The notes under the pieces: generated by a model
What the model saw: only the letters and a program-made list of their open reading frames with translations
Databases searched by the model: none
Told to the model about the DNA's origin: nothing
Assembly: GCA_023404955.1 (NCBI GenBank)
Contig: JAEXZY010000119.1
Coordinates: 1-37,185, forward strand
DNA from: Actinomycetes bacterium
GTDB lineage: Bacteria > Actinomycetota > Actinomycetes > Mycobacteriales > Mycobacteriaceae
Reading direction: 5' to 3'
DNA length: 37,185 nt
Position numbers and translations under genes: made by a program
Shown: piece by piece, positions 15,078 to 23,177 of the stretch
How positions within the stretch are numbered: position 1 is the first letter of the stretch
Layout of the letters: each line of letters begins with the position of its first letter

Positions 15078-15093
15078 CCAAGCAACTGCTTGG
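15078..15093. promoter_or_regulatory. 16-bp palindrome / hairpin between the NTF2-like gene and adhB
   Basis: CCAAGCA-AC-TGCTTGG is a perfect 7-2-7 inverted repeat. It is flanked by a second pair, CACACC (15068-15073) and GGTGTG (15095-15100), so the RNA could form a long imperfect hairpin starting next to the stop codon at 15102. There is no T-tract after it, so it is a poor classical terminator. The 7-2-7 layout also fits a TetR-type operator. Confidence 0.5.
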
Positions 15094-15101
15094 TGGTGTG
15101 C

Positions 15102-15641
15102 TCACCAGATCGGGACGGGAGCCTCGCCGAGCGGGTAGTAGCCGGGCAGCTTCTCCCCGGCCAGCGAGCGCTCGATGCGCTTCTGCATCGTCGGCGTGAG
15201 GTCACCGGACTCGATGAGCTTCATGAAGGCCTTCTGCACATGCCCGAAATCGAAAAAGTCCCGCTGCCACTCGATCAGCAGCTGGTCGTTCAGCCGGAAC
15301 CAGCTGCCACCGATGCCGTAGATCTCGTCGCTCGTGCCGTCGCTCTTGTGAGCGATCTGCTTCCAGAAGCCGACGATCTCGTTCTGCTTGTCGTCGATGA
15401 GCACCTTCTGGTACTCGTACACCCAGTTCTCCAGGCCTTCCATTTCCAGACCCAGTGCGACGTCACGTATCTCGTTCTTGTTGACGCACATGACGTCTTC
15501 CTTAGGGCCGATGTTCCAGCCGTAGGTCGCGTCGTCGGTGTAGAACTCGGCCAGGGGCTTCCAGTCACCGGCCTTCTCGGCGTCCTGATTCGCGGTGAGC
15601 CAGCGCTGCACCCAGTCTTCCAATTCGCTTCGTGACGCCAT
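15102..15641 (-). CDS. NTF2/SnoaL-like protein (Rv0762c-like)
   Basis: A 179-residue soluble protein of the NTF2-like fold. The N-terminal helix LEDWVQRWLTANQDAEKAGD leads into LAEFYTDDATYGWNIGP, with aromatic-rich strands through GGSWFRLNDQLLIEWQRDFFD. Position and size match Rv0762c. No catalytic residues can be assigned. It lies 12 bases after the ferredoxin in the cyp51 operon, so a role in binding or isomerising a sterol or terpenoid product of the P450s is possible (inference). It shares its fold, but little sequence, with the KSI-like protein two genes downstream. Confidence 0.82.
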   Translation of the reverse strand: MASRSELEDWVQRWLTANQDAEKAGDWKPLAEFYTDDATYGWNIGPKEDVMCVNKNEIRDVALGLEMEGLENWVYEYQKVLIDDKQNEIVGFWKQIAHKSDGTSDEIYGIGGSWFRLNDQLLIEWQRDFFDFGHVQKAFMKLIESGDLTPTMQKRIERSLAGEKLPGYYPLGEAPVPIW

Positions 15642-15653
15642 TGTGGTTGCCTC

Positions 15654-15860
15654 TCAGTCTTTTTGGATGATGGATAGTGCCCTGGTCGGGCACATGTCGA
15701 CAGCGAGCTCCACTGCATCGCGTAGCTCGTCGGGGGGTTCTGCGTCGAGGATCTCGACGGCGCCGCGTTTGGGCACCCGGAAGACGTCGGGTGCCTCCAG
15801 CTCGCACATGGCGTGACCCTGGCAGAGGTCCTCGTCGAGTTCGATGCGGTAGCAGCCCAT
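15654..15860 (-). CDS. Ferredoxin for the P450s (Rv0763c-like)
   Basis: A 68-residue small ferredoxin. Cluster residues are Cys13, Cys19 and Cys57 (followed by Pro), with His16 in place of the usual central cysteine (C-x2-H-x2-C...CP). This is the mycobacterial P450-type ferredoxin pattern, giving a [3Fe-4S] or His-ligated cluster. It passes electrons to CYP51 and probably CYP123. It lies 6 bases after cyp51, as Rv0763c does in M. tuberculosis, and is co-transcribed. No ferredoxin reductase gene is present in the window. Confidence 0.94.
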   Translation of the reverse strand: MGCYRIELDEDLCQGHAMCELEAPDVFRVPKRGAVEILDAEPPDELRDAVELAVDMCPTRALSIIQKD

Positions 15861-15866
15861 GAGTGC

Positions 15867-17261
15867 TCAGGCTCCTTCGATCCCCGGGTCGCTGCGCTCC
15901 TGCCCGCCGGTCACGCGCTTGCGGTAGCGCACCTTCGCCGGCTGGGCGAGCTGGACGACCATCTTCGAGTGATCGTTGCGGTAGCTCTCCGGCGGCTGAG
16001 CCATCTCGAATTCGTACTCGCGCAACAGGACCGAGAAGATCGCCTTGATCTGCATCTGGGCGAAGGCGGCGCCGACACAGCGATGCTTGCCCGCGCCGAA
16101 CGGAATCCAGGTCCACCGGTTGAGAAGGTCTTCCTGGCGCGGCTTCACATAGCGGTCCGGATCGAACGTGTCCGGGTTCGGGAAGTCGTCTGCGATGCGG
16201 TTGGAGATCGCGGGCGACGCCGCCACCATCTGCCCTTTGTGGATCGGGTGTCCCGACACCTCGAATTCGTCCTGCGCCACCCGCATCAGGATGATCAGCG
16301 GCGGATGCAGCCGCAGCGTCTCCTTGAGCGCGTTGTCGAGGTTCGGGATCTGCCGCAGTGCATGGAAACTCACCTCTTGACCGTCGGCGTACAGGTCGTC
16401 GAGTTCCTGCTGCACCTTGGCATAGAAGTCGGGGTGGCGCAGCAGGTCGATCAGCGTCCACGACGACGTGCCCGAACTGGTGTGGTGTCCCGCGAACATC
16501 AGCGAGATGAACATGCCGGTGACCTCGTTGGCGGAGAACCGCGGGTTGCCGTCGTCGTCTTTGATCGAGACCAGCACGTCGAGCAGGTCGCGGTCCTCTT
16601 TGCCCTTCGGCGGATCGGCGATCCGTCCGTTCATGATCTCCTGCACCAGCGCAACGAGTTTCACGCGGGACTCGTCGCGAATGCGGAAGCTCTCGATCGG
16701 CAGGTACGGGTCGACGTAGCAGAGCGGATCGGTACCGCGCTCCAGCTGGTGGTAGTACTCGGCGAAGCGCGAGTCCAGCTGGTTGCGGAACTTCAGACCG
16801 ATCAGGCACGCCGTCGAGGTGTAGATGGTCAGCTCGGAGAAGAAGTCGAGCAGTTCGATCTCGCCTTCGTCGCCCCAGTTCTCGATCATCCGGCGCACTT
16901 CGTTCTCGATGGTCGCGGCGTGACCCTTCATCTGCTCGCCGCGCAACGCGGTGTTGTGAAGCATCTCCGCACGGCGCTCCGGATCGGCGTCGAACACGAC
17001 GCCCTCACCGAAGATCGGCGTCATGAACGGGTAGGCCTCGGCCTGGTTGAGCTCGCTGTCGCTGGACCGGAAGAAGAACTCGTTGGCTTCCGAGCCGGAC
17101 AGCAGGACCACCTGCTTGCCGGCGAGCTGGAACCAGCCGACGTCACCACACTCGTCGCGCAGGCGCTGCATCAGCCCGATCGGATCGGTGCGGAACTCCT
17201 CGAGGTGGCCGTGCTCCTCTTCGCCGCCGGAGACGCGGCGGACATCGGTGGTGGTGGTCAT
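15867..17261 (-). CDS. cyp51: Sterol 14-alpha-demethylase CYP51
   Basis: A 464-residue cytochrome P450 that removes the 14-alpha-methyl group of sterols in three oxidations. The haem-ligand Cys395 is in FGAGKHRCVGAAF, the I-helix oxygen-activation motif AGHHTSS is at about 257-263, and the ExxR pair is in KETLR (about 314-317). The PRQEDLLNRW and EFRTDPIGLMQRLRDECGDVG segments are nearly as in M. tuberculosis CYP51. ATG 17261 overlaps the end of the upstream SDR by four bases (ATGA). An in-frame earlier start at 17444 would lie inside that SDR. It is soluble, with no membrane anchor, like other bacterial CYP51s. Mycobacteria lack full sterol synthesis, so its natural substrate is uncertain. 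Confidence 0.97.
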   Translation of the reverse strand: MTTTTDVRRVSGGEEEHGHLEEFRTDPIGLMQRLRDECGDVGWFQLAGKQVVLLSGSEANEFFFRSSDSELNQAEAYPFMTPIFGEGVVFDADPERRAEMLHNTALRGEQMKGHAATIENEVRRMIENWGDEGEIELLDFFSELTIYTSTACLIGLKFRNQLDSRFAEYYHQLERGTDPLCYVDPYLPIESFRIRDESRVKLVALVQEIMNGRIADPPKGKEDRDLLDVLVSIKDDDGNPRFSANEVTGMFISLMFAGHHTSSGTSSWTLIDLLRHPDFYAKVQQELDDLYADGQEVSFHALRQIPNLDNALKETLRLHPPLIILMRVAQDEFEVSGHPIHKGQMVAASPAISNRIADDFPNPDTFDPDRYVKPRQEDLLNRWTWIPFGAGKHRCVGAAFAQMQIKAIFSVLLREYEFEMAQPPESYRNDHSKMVVQLAQPAKVRYRKRVTGGQERSDPGIEGA

Positions 17262-18085
17262 CGATTCGGCATCCCTTCCTCGCCCAGCGCGAGCTTCTGG
17301 CGGTCCTTCGTGTCGGCCAGCGGCGCTTCGGGCTGCAATTCCATGTTCGCGATGAAGCCACCGCGCGGTGTCTCGGCGACGAACGTGATGGCGCGTGCCA
17401 GGTCGGCTGCGCGCAGGAAGTAGTCGTGCCGAGCCTGGCCCCACTTGGCCCAGTCCTCCAGGGCGGGCCCGATCAGTTCGGCCGGCAGGCTCCAGCCCAT
17501 CGACGTCTTCGTCGGACCGGGATGCACGATCGACGCGCGCACCCCGGTGCCCTCGAGTTCCATCTGGTAGTTGGTGACCATCGCGACCAGCGCCGCCTTG
17601 GCCGCGCCGTAGGCGCCCATATGTGGCCGTTGCCGCAGTGCCACATCGGATCCGACGAAGATGAGGTCGCCGCGTTGGCGCTCCAGCATGCCGGGCAGCA
17701 CGGCGGTGGCGACCCGGTTGGCGCCGATCAGGTGGATCTGGACCTGCGACTCGAACTGTTCGGTGCTGATCGAGTCGAGCTTGCCGAAGTAGGTGTCGCC
17801 TGCACCGGCCACCAGGACCTCGATGTCGCCGAGCTCGGAAGTCGTCTGCTCTACACAGGCTTTCACCGAATCGGGATCGGTCACGTCGAGGTGCACCGCG
17901 ATCGCCTCGCCGCCGTCGGCGCGGATCTGGGCGACGATCTCGTCGAGTTTCTCCACCCGGCGGGCGCCGAGCGCGACGGGAAAGCCACGGGAGGCGAGAT
18001 CGACGGCCGTGGCGGCGCCGATTCCCGACGACGCTCCGGCGACGAGCGCGGGTCTACGGTCGGGCAGGGGATCGAACCGGGGCAT
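17258..18085 (-). CDS. SDR family oxidoreductase (Rv0765c-like)
   Basis: A 275-residue short-chain dehydrogenase with GASSGIG at 17-23, an ARR motif after beta-strand 2 that suggests NADP preference, Ser146, and Tyr159 with Lys163 (YGAAK). It lies between cyp123 and cyp51 with overlaps at both ends: the cyp123 stop shares a base with its ATG 18085 (TGATG), and its own stop overlaps cyp51 (ATGA). This is the Rv0765c position. Coupling to the two P450s suggests it reduces or oxidises a hydroxyl/keto group on their shared lipid substrate (inference). Confidence 0.92.
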   Translation of the reverse strand: MPRFDPLPDRRPALVAGASSGIGAATAVDLASRGFPVALGARRVEKLDEIVAQIRADGGEAIAVHLDVTDPDSVKACVEQTTSELGDIEVLVAGAGDTYFGKLDSISTEQFESQVQIHLIGANRVATAVLPGMLERQRGDLIFVGSDVALRQRPHMGAYGAAKAALVAMVTNYQMELEGTGVRASIVHPGPTKTSMGWSLPAELIGPALEDWAKWGQARHDYFLRAADLARAITFVAETPRGGFIANMELQPEAPLADTKDRQKLALGEEGMPNR

Positions 18086-19293
18086 CAGCGCACCTTCACG
18101 TCGATGGGCAGGTGGGCGAATCCGCGAACGTTGCTCGAGTGGACGCGGACCGCGTTGTCCTCGTCCACCTCGTAGCCACGGATCCTGGTGAACAGCTCGG
18201 TGAGCGCGACGCGGGCCTCCATGCGTGCCAGGTGCGCGCCGAGGCAGAAGTGTGCGCCGCTGCCGAAACTCATCAACTTCGACCCGATCTCGCGTCCGAT
18301 GATGAAGTCGTCCGGTGCTTCGAACACGCGCTCGTCGCGGTGCGCCGAGCCGGGCAGCAGCAGCACGATGTCACCATCGGGGATCACGGTGTCGTAGAGC
18401 GTGAGTTCACCGTCGACGGTGCGCGCCAGGATCTGGCTCGACGTGTCGTAGCGCAGCGTCTCCTCGACCCACGGGGTCACGAGGCTCAGATCGTCATACA
18501 CGGGGCCGAGCTGGTCGGGGTTGCGGTGACCCCAGAATGCGGCATTGGCAAGGAGTTTCGTGGTGGTCTCGTTGCCGGCGATCACCATCAGGAACATGAA
18601 CCCCAGGATCTCGTCGTCGGTGAGACGATCCCCGTTGATCTCGGCCTCGAGCAGTGCGGAGGTGAGGTCGTCGGTCAGCGTCTTGCGACGTTCGGCCACC
18701 ATGCCCTGGTAGTAGACGATCAGGTTCAGCGACGCTTCGACCGCGGCCGGCGGCACGTCGGTGACGCCTTCGTCGCGGTGCATCACCCCGTCGGCCCATG
18801 CCCGCACCTGGGTCCGGTCGGCTTCGGGAACACCCATCAATTCGGAGATCACGTCCATCGGCAGCTTCCCGGCGAACTCGTCGACGTAGTCCACCGGTTG
18901 CCCCCCGGCTGCCATCTCGAGCATCGTGTCCAGATGCTGGACCGCGATCTCGGTGACACGGGGTTCGAGCTCCCGAATCCGTCGCGGGGTGAAGCCCTTG
19001 GAGACGAGGGTGCGCAGCCGTAGGTGGGCGGGATCGTCCATGGCGAGAAACGACATCGTCTTCGACGCGTGCGGCCCGCGCGACGCCGGGTCGAGTGACA
19101 CCCCGAACTTGTTCGACAGCGTTGTGCTGTTGCGGAACCCGGTCAGCACGTCCTGGTGGCGCGACAGTGCCCAGAACCCCAGCTCCTCGTTGCGGTACAG
19201 CGGTGCCTCGTCGCGCAGGCGCTGGTAGTACGGGTACGGATCTTCGTGGAAGTCGTAGTCGTAGGGGTCGAGCAGGATCTCGCTGACTGTCAT
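18085..19293 (-). CDS. cyp123: Cytochrome P450 CYP123
   Basis: A 402-residue P450, the same length as M. tuberculosis CYP123 (Rv0766c), in the same operon slot. The haem ligand is Cys350 in FGSGAHFCLGAHLARME, the I-helix motif is AGNETTT, and the ExxR pair is in ETLR. FLAMDDPAHLRLRTLVSKGFTPR is the normal B-C region. The substrate is unknown. The operon suggests it receives electrons from the ferredoxin at 15654-15860. Start ATG 19293 overlaps the tetR stop (ATGA), so it is coupled to the regulator gene. Confidence 0.94.
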   Translation of the reverse strand: MTVSEILLDPYDYDFHEDPYPYYQRLRDEAPLYRNEELGFWALSRHQDVLTGFRNSTTLSNKFGVSLDPASRGPHASKTMSFLAMDDPAHLRLRTLVSKGFTPRRIRELEPRVTEIAVQHLDTMLEMAAGGQPVDYVDEFAGKLPMDVISELMGVPEADRTQVRAWADGVMHRDEGVTDVPPAAVEASLNLIVYYQGMVAERRKTLTDDLTSALLEAEINGDRLTDDEILGFMFLMVIAGNETTTKLLANAAFWGHRNPDQLGPVYDDLSLVTPWVEETLRYDTSSQILARTVDGELTLYDTVIPDGDIVLLLPGSAHRDERVFEAPDDFIIGREIGSKLMSFGSGAHFCLGAHLARMEARVALTELFTRIRGYEVDEDNAVRVHSSNVRGFAHLPIDVKVR

Positions 19294-19886
19294 TGATCGT
19301 CTCCGACGATGAGGCCCACCACGTAGCTCAGGCGGTCGGCGATTTGGTGATAGGTGAACGCGCCGCTACCGGCGTTGACGAGCGCGCCGAAGAACGTCAT
19401 CTCCAATGCCGCCAACGTGCGCGGGTCGGCGTCGGGACCCACGGCCGAGCGGATCCGCCGGTGGATCTCCGCCCCGATCCGGTCCCGCACCGTCAGCACG
19501 GCGGGATCGCCGCCAGACAGCAGCGCTGTCGTACAGGCCGCGGCCACCTCCGGTTCGTCGGCGACCGTCAACGCCAAGGCGCGCAGCGTCTTCTCGACCC
19601 GGGCGGCGGTGCTGTCGTTGACGTCGGTGAAGTACTCCACCTGGCGGACGAGGTCGAGGTACACCTCGGCGATCAGGTGGTTCTTCGACGAGAAGTACGT
19701 GTAGGCCGTCGCCGGAGCCACCTTCGCGCGCGCAGCCACTGCGCGCACGGTCAACTCCGCGTACGACGACTCCCGCAGCATCACCAGGCCGGCGTCGAGC
19801 ACCTTCCGGAACGTCTGTTCCTGACGCCGGTTGCGGCGTGTCGACTGGTCTTCGCCCGTGAGCGCGGCACTAGCATCGCTGGACAC
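19290..19886 (-). CDS. TetR family regulator of the cyp123-cyp51 operon (Rv0767c-like)
   Basis: A 198-residue TetR-type repressor. The HTH is at about residues 43-62 (ELTVRAVAARAKVAPATAYTYF), followed by a helical ligand-binding domain. It is the first gene of the minus-strand operon tetR-cyp123-SDR-cyp51-ferredoxin and is divergent from aldA, as Rv0767c/Rv0768 are. The start is GTG 19886, lying inside a 14-bp palindrome (19880-19893), so self-repression at the start site is likely. No good ribosome site is visible, and a leaderless mRNA is possible. The same palindrome recurs before aldA. Confidence 0.92.
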   Translation of the reverse strand: MSSDASAALTGEDQSTRRNRRQEQTFRKVLDAGLVMLRESSYAELTVRAVAARAKVAPATAYTYFSSKNHLIAEVYLDLVRQVEYFTDVNDSTAARVEKTLRALALTVADEPEVAAACTTALLSGGDPAVLTVRDRIGAEIHRRIRSAVGPDADPRTLAALEMTFFGALVNAGSGAFTYHQIADRLSYVVGLIVGDDQ

Positions 19887-19893
19887 ATGTCCA
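19880..19893. promoter_or_regulatory. Putative TetR operator 1 (overlaps tetR start)
   Basis: TGGACA-CA-TGTCCA is a perfect 6-2-6 inverted repeat covering the GTG start of the tetR gene. The near-identical sequence at 20028-20041 before divergent aldA makes it the best candidate operator for this regulator. Confidence 0.65.
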
Positions 19894-20027
19894 ACGCTAA
19901 CCGACGTCGCAGCCGGTAAGCAAGCGACACGCGAAACAGGCTGACAGAACCGGCTATCCAGACCGCCCCTGGCGCCGTTCTTGCCCTCCGTGGGAGCACG
20001 AGGCTATGGTGCGACCAAGGACATTGT

Positions 20028-20041
20028 CGGACAGTTGTCCA
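20028..20041. promoter_or_regulatory. Putative TetR operator 2 (before aldA)
   Basis: CGGACA-GT-TGTCCA matches operator 1 at 11 of 12 half-site bases and ends 21 bases before the aldA ATG. An extra GGACA at 20019-20023 lies exactly 10 bases upstream of the first half-site on the same face, followed by TTGTC, so a second weaker dimer could bind alongside. Confidence 0.65.
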
Positions 20042-20062
20042 GCATGCAGACAGGGAGTGTGG

Positions 20063-21529
20063 ATGGGTATCTCGGCCGACCGCGAAAGCAGACTGCTCAT
20101 CGACGGCGCACTCGTCGCCGGAAGCGCAGGGGTGTTCCCGACGATCAACCCCGCCACCGAGGAGGTTCTCGGGGTCGCGGCCGACGCCGGCGCCGAGGAC
20201 ATGGGCGCGGCGATCGCGGCGGCTCGGCGCGCCTTCGACGAGTCGACCTGGTCCACCGACACCGACCTGCGTGTGCGGTGCCTGCGTCAGCTGCAGCAGG
20301 CCATGCGTGACCACGTCGAGGAGTTGCGCGACCTGACCATCGCCGAGGTCGGGGCACCGCGCATGCTGACCGCGGCGGCACAGCTCGAAGGGCCTGTCGA
20401 GGATCTGAGCTTCTGCGCCGACACCGCGGAGTCCTATGCCTGGACGACGGACCTCGGTATCGCGGCACCCATGGGGATCAAGACCCGGCGCACCGTCGCG
20501 CGGGAGGCCATCGGCGTGGTCGGCGCGATCACGCCGTGGAACTTCCCCCACCAGATCAACCTCGCCAAGGTCGGGCCGGCGCTGGCCGCGGGAAACACGT
20601 TGGTGCTCAAGCCTGCTCCTGACACGCCGTGGGCCGCGGCCATCCTGGGCGAACTGATCAGCGAGCACACCGACTTCCCCGCCGGGGTGATCAACATCGT
20701 GACGTCGAGCGACCACGGCGTCGGCGCGCTGCTGTCGAGCGATCCCCGAGTGGACATGGTCTCGTTCACCGGCTCGACCGCCACCGGTCGCGCGGTGATG
20801 GCCGATGGCGCCGCGACATTGAAGAAGGTGTTCCTCGAACTCGGCGGCAAGTCGGCATTCCTCGTGCTCGACGACGCCGACCTGGCAGGGGCCTGCTCGA
20901 TGGCGGCGTTCACCGCGTCGATGCATGCGGGACAGGGATGCGCGATCACGACCCGGTTGGTGGTGCCCCGCGACCGCTACGACGAGGCCGTCGAGGCTGC
21001 CGCGGCCACGATGGGCGGGTTGAAGCCAGGTGATCCGACGAAGCCCGGCACTATCTGCGGGCCGGTGATCTCCGAGCGTCAACGCGACCGGGTGCAGAGC
21101 TACCTCGACAGCGCGATCGCCGAGGGTGGTCGATTCGCCTGCGGCGGTGGCCCTCCCGCGGACCGTGACACCGGCTTCTTCATCGAGCCGACGGTGATCG
21201 CCGGCTTGGACAACAGCGCCACGGTGGCGCGCGAGGAGATCTTCGGTCCGGTGCTCACCGTCATCGCCCACGACGGTGACGACGACGCCGTGCGCATCGC
21301 CAACGACTCGCCCTACGGACTCTCGGGAACGGTGTTCTCCGGGGACGAGGAGCGCGCTGCCGGTGTCGCCGCGCGGATGCGGGTGGGCACGGTGAACGTC
21401 AACGGCGGTGTCTGGTATTCGGCCGACATGCCGTTCGGCGGCTACAAGCAGTCCGGCATCGGCCGGGAGATGGGGCTCGCCGGTTTCGAGGAGTACCTCG
21501 AGATCAAGGCGATCGCCACCGCGGTGTGA
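20063..21529 (+). CDS. aldA: NAD(P)-dependent aldehyde dehydrogenase AldA
   Basis: A 488-residue ALDH-superfamily enzyme that oxidises an aldehyde to an acid. Catalytic Cys293 is in AGQGCAITTR, general-base Glu259 in LELGGKS, Asn160 in TPWNFP, and the cofactor loop FTGSTATG at 235-242. Length and position match Rv0768 of M. tuberculosis. ATG 20063 has AGGGAG 5 bases upstream; an earlier in-frame start at 20006 would place the operator inside the gene. It heads a plus-strand operon and would take over the aldehyde made by an alcohol dehydrogenase such as the adhB product (inference). Confidence 0.95.
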   Translation: MGISADRESRLLIDGALVAGSAGVFPTINPATEEVLGVAADAGAEDMGAAIAAARRAFDESTWSTDTDLRVRCLRQLQQAMRDHVEELRDLTIAEVGAPRMLTAAAQLEGPVEDLSFCADTAESYAWTTDLGIAAPMGIKTRRTVAREAIGVVGAITPWNFPHQINLAKVGPALAAGNTLVLKPAPDTPWAAAILGELISEHTDFPAGVINIVTSSDHGVGALLSSDPRVDMVSFTGSTATGRAVMADGAATLKKVFLELGGKSAFLVLDDADLAGACSMAAFTASMHAGQGCAITTRLVVPRDRYDEAVEAAAATMGGLKPGDPTKPGTICGPVISERQRDRVQSYLDSAIAEGGRFACGGGPPADRDTGFFIEPTVIAGLDNSATVAREEIFGPVLTVIAHDGDDDAVRIANDSPYGLSGTVFSGDEERAAGVAARMRVGTVNVNGGVWYSADMPFGGYKQSGIGREMGLAGFEEYLEIKAIATAV

Positions 21530-21556
21530 CACGAGCGGCCAACTGAGGAGAAGCCA

Positions 21557-22321
21557 GTGGGAATGTACGGAGATCAGTTCACGGACAAGGTGGCCATCGT
21601 CACCGGCGCCGGCGGTGGAATCGGGCAGGCGTATGCCGAAGCACTCGCCCGCGAGGGGGCGGCCGTCGTCGTCGCCGACATCAACACCGAGGGCGCTCAG
21701 AAGGTGGTCGACGGGATCAAGGGCGAGGGTGGCACGGCCCTGGCGGTGCGCGTCGATGTCTCCGACCCCGAGTCGGCCAAAGAGATGGCAGCACAGACCC
21801 TCTCGGAATTCGGCGGAATCGACTACCTCGTCAACAACGCCGCGATCTTCGGTGGCATGAAGTTGGACTTCCTGGTCACCGTCGATCCGGAGTACTACCG
21901 CAAGTTCATGAGCGTCAACCTCGACGGGGCGCTGTGGTGCACCCGCGCGGTGTACCGCAAGATGGCCAAACGCGGGGGCGGCGCCATCGTCAACCAGTCG
22001 TCCACCGCCGCATGGCTTTACGCGAACTTCTACGGTCTGGCGAAGGTGGGCGTCAACGGGCTGACCCAGCAGCTGTCCCGGGAGCTCGGCGGGCAGAACA
22101 TCCGCATCAATGCGATCGCGCCCGGCCCCATCGACACCGAGGCCAATCGCACCACCACGCCGCAGGAGATGGTCGCCGACATCGTCAAGAACATCCCGCT
22201 GTCCCGGATGGGGCAGCCCGATGACCTCGTGGGGATGTGCCTGTTCCTGTTGTCGGACCAGGCCAAGTGGATCACCGGGCAGATCTTCAACGTCGACGGC
22301 GGACAGATCATCCGCTCATGA
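21557..22321 (+). CDS. SDR family oxidoreductase (Rv0769-like)
   Basis: A 254-residue short-chain dehydrogenase with TGAGGGIG at 16-23, NNAA near 93-96, Ser149, and Tyr159 with Lys163 (YGLAK). The end is GQIFNVDGGQ, typical of beta-ketoacyl reductase-like SDRs. GTG 21557 is favoured over ATG 21563 because GAGGAG ends six bases before it. It is 27 bases after aldA and overlaps the next gene at ATGA. Same slot as Rv0769. The substrate is unknown. Confidence 0.92.
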   Translation: MGMYGDQFTDKVAIVTGAGGGIGQAYAEALAREGAAVVVADINTEGAQKVVDGIKGEGGTALAVRVDVSDPESAKEMAAQTLSEFGGIDYLVNNAAIFGGMKLDFLVTVDPEYYRKFMSVNLDGALWCTRAVYRKMAKRGGGAIVNQSSTAAWLYANFYGLAKVGVNGLTQQLSRELGGQNIRINAIAPGPIDTEANRTTTPQEMVADIVKNIPLSRMGQPDDLVGMCLFLLSDQAKWITGQIFNVDGGQIIRS

Positions 22322-23172
22322 GCGAGCCGAGGCTGGGCTACATCGGGCTGGGTAATCAAGGCGCCCCGATGGCGAAGCGCCTGGTCGACTGGCCCGGTGG
22401 GCTCATCGTCTTCGATGTGCGGACCGATGCCATGACACCGCTGGCCGAAGCCGGCGCGACACTGGCCGACAGCGTGGCCGACGTCGCGGCAGCCGACGTC
22501 ATCAGCGTCACCGTCCTCACCGATGCGCAGGTTCGTGACGTCGTCGCGGAACTCGCCGACCATGCCCGGCCCGGCACCGTGATCGCGATCCACTCGACCA
22601 TCGAACCGGACACCGCGCCCGAACTCGCAGAGAAGTTGCAGGACAGGGGTATTCGCATCATCGACGCTCCGGTGAGCGGCGGCGCCAGTGCAGCCGACAA
22701 GGGCGAGCTGGCGGTGATGGTGGGTGCTGACGACGCGGCCTACGACATCGTCAAACCTGTGTTCAAGCGCTGGGCGTCGTTGGTGGTGCGCGCCGGGGAA
22801 CCCGGAGCCGGCACGCGGATGAAGGTGGCGCGCAACATGTTGACGTTCATCGGCTTCGCAGCCGCCTTCGAGGCGCAGAAACTCGCCGAGGCCTCCGGCA
22901 TCGATCTGCAGAAGCTGGGCCGGGTCGTCCGGCACAGCGATGCGCAGAGCGGGGGGCCGGGCGCGGTGATGTTGCGCGACGAGGTCGGCCCCTTGGCCGC
23001 CGACCACTGGCTCCACGACATGTTCGTCCATACTCGTAACCTCGCCGACAAGGATCTGCGGTTGGCGCTCAAGTTGGGTGAGGCGGCCGGCCTGGACCTC
23101 CCGCTGGCGCAGATCGCCCTGCGCGACATTGCGGCCGGGTTGGGCGTGGCGGAGCACAAGGGACAGGAGTGA
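22318..23172 (+). CDS. 3-hydroxyisobutyrate dehydrogenase-like (beta-HAD) reductase, Rv0770-like
   Basis: A 284-residue member of the 6-phosphogluconate/3-hydroxyisobutyrate dehydrogenase family. The N-terminal Rossmann loop is GLGNQG (10-15), the substrate motif APVSGGASAADKGEL starts near 117, and the probable catalytic Lys169 is in TRMKVARNM. Enzymes of this type oxidise beta-hydroxy acids with NAD(P). ATG 22318 overlaps the stop of the preceding SDR (ATGA) and the stop overlaps a GTG before the next gene, so the operon is tightly coupled. Position matches Rv0770. Confidence 0.9.
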   Translation: MSEPRLGYIGLGNQGAPMAKRLVDWPGGLIVFDVRTDAMTPLAEAGATLADSVADVAAADVISVTVLTDAQVRDVVAELADHARPGTVIAIHSTIEPDTAPELAEKLQDRGIRIIDAPVSGGASAADKGELAVMVGADDAAYDIVKPVFKRWASLVVRAGEPGAGTRMKVARNMLTFIGFAAAFEAQKLAEASGIDLQKLGRVVRHSDAQSGGPGAVMLRDEVGPLAADHWLHDMFVHTRNLADKDLRLALKLGEAAGLDLPLAQIALRDIAAGLGVAEHKGQE

Positions 23173-23177
23173 GCGAG

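Noticed and set aside
15068..15100. Intrinsic terminator after the NTF2-like gene
   Set aside because: The stem is convincing but no T-tract follows on the minus strand, so I list it as an operator/hairpin, not as a terminator.
15813..17423. 536-residue open frame on the plus strand
   Set aside because: Fully antisense to cyp51, with biased composition and no domain signature.
19781..21532. 583-residue open frame on the minus strand
   Set aside because: Antisense to aldA, which has all ALDH catalytic residues; the composition is that of a shadow frame.
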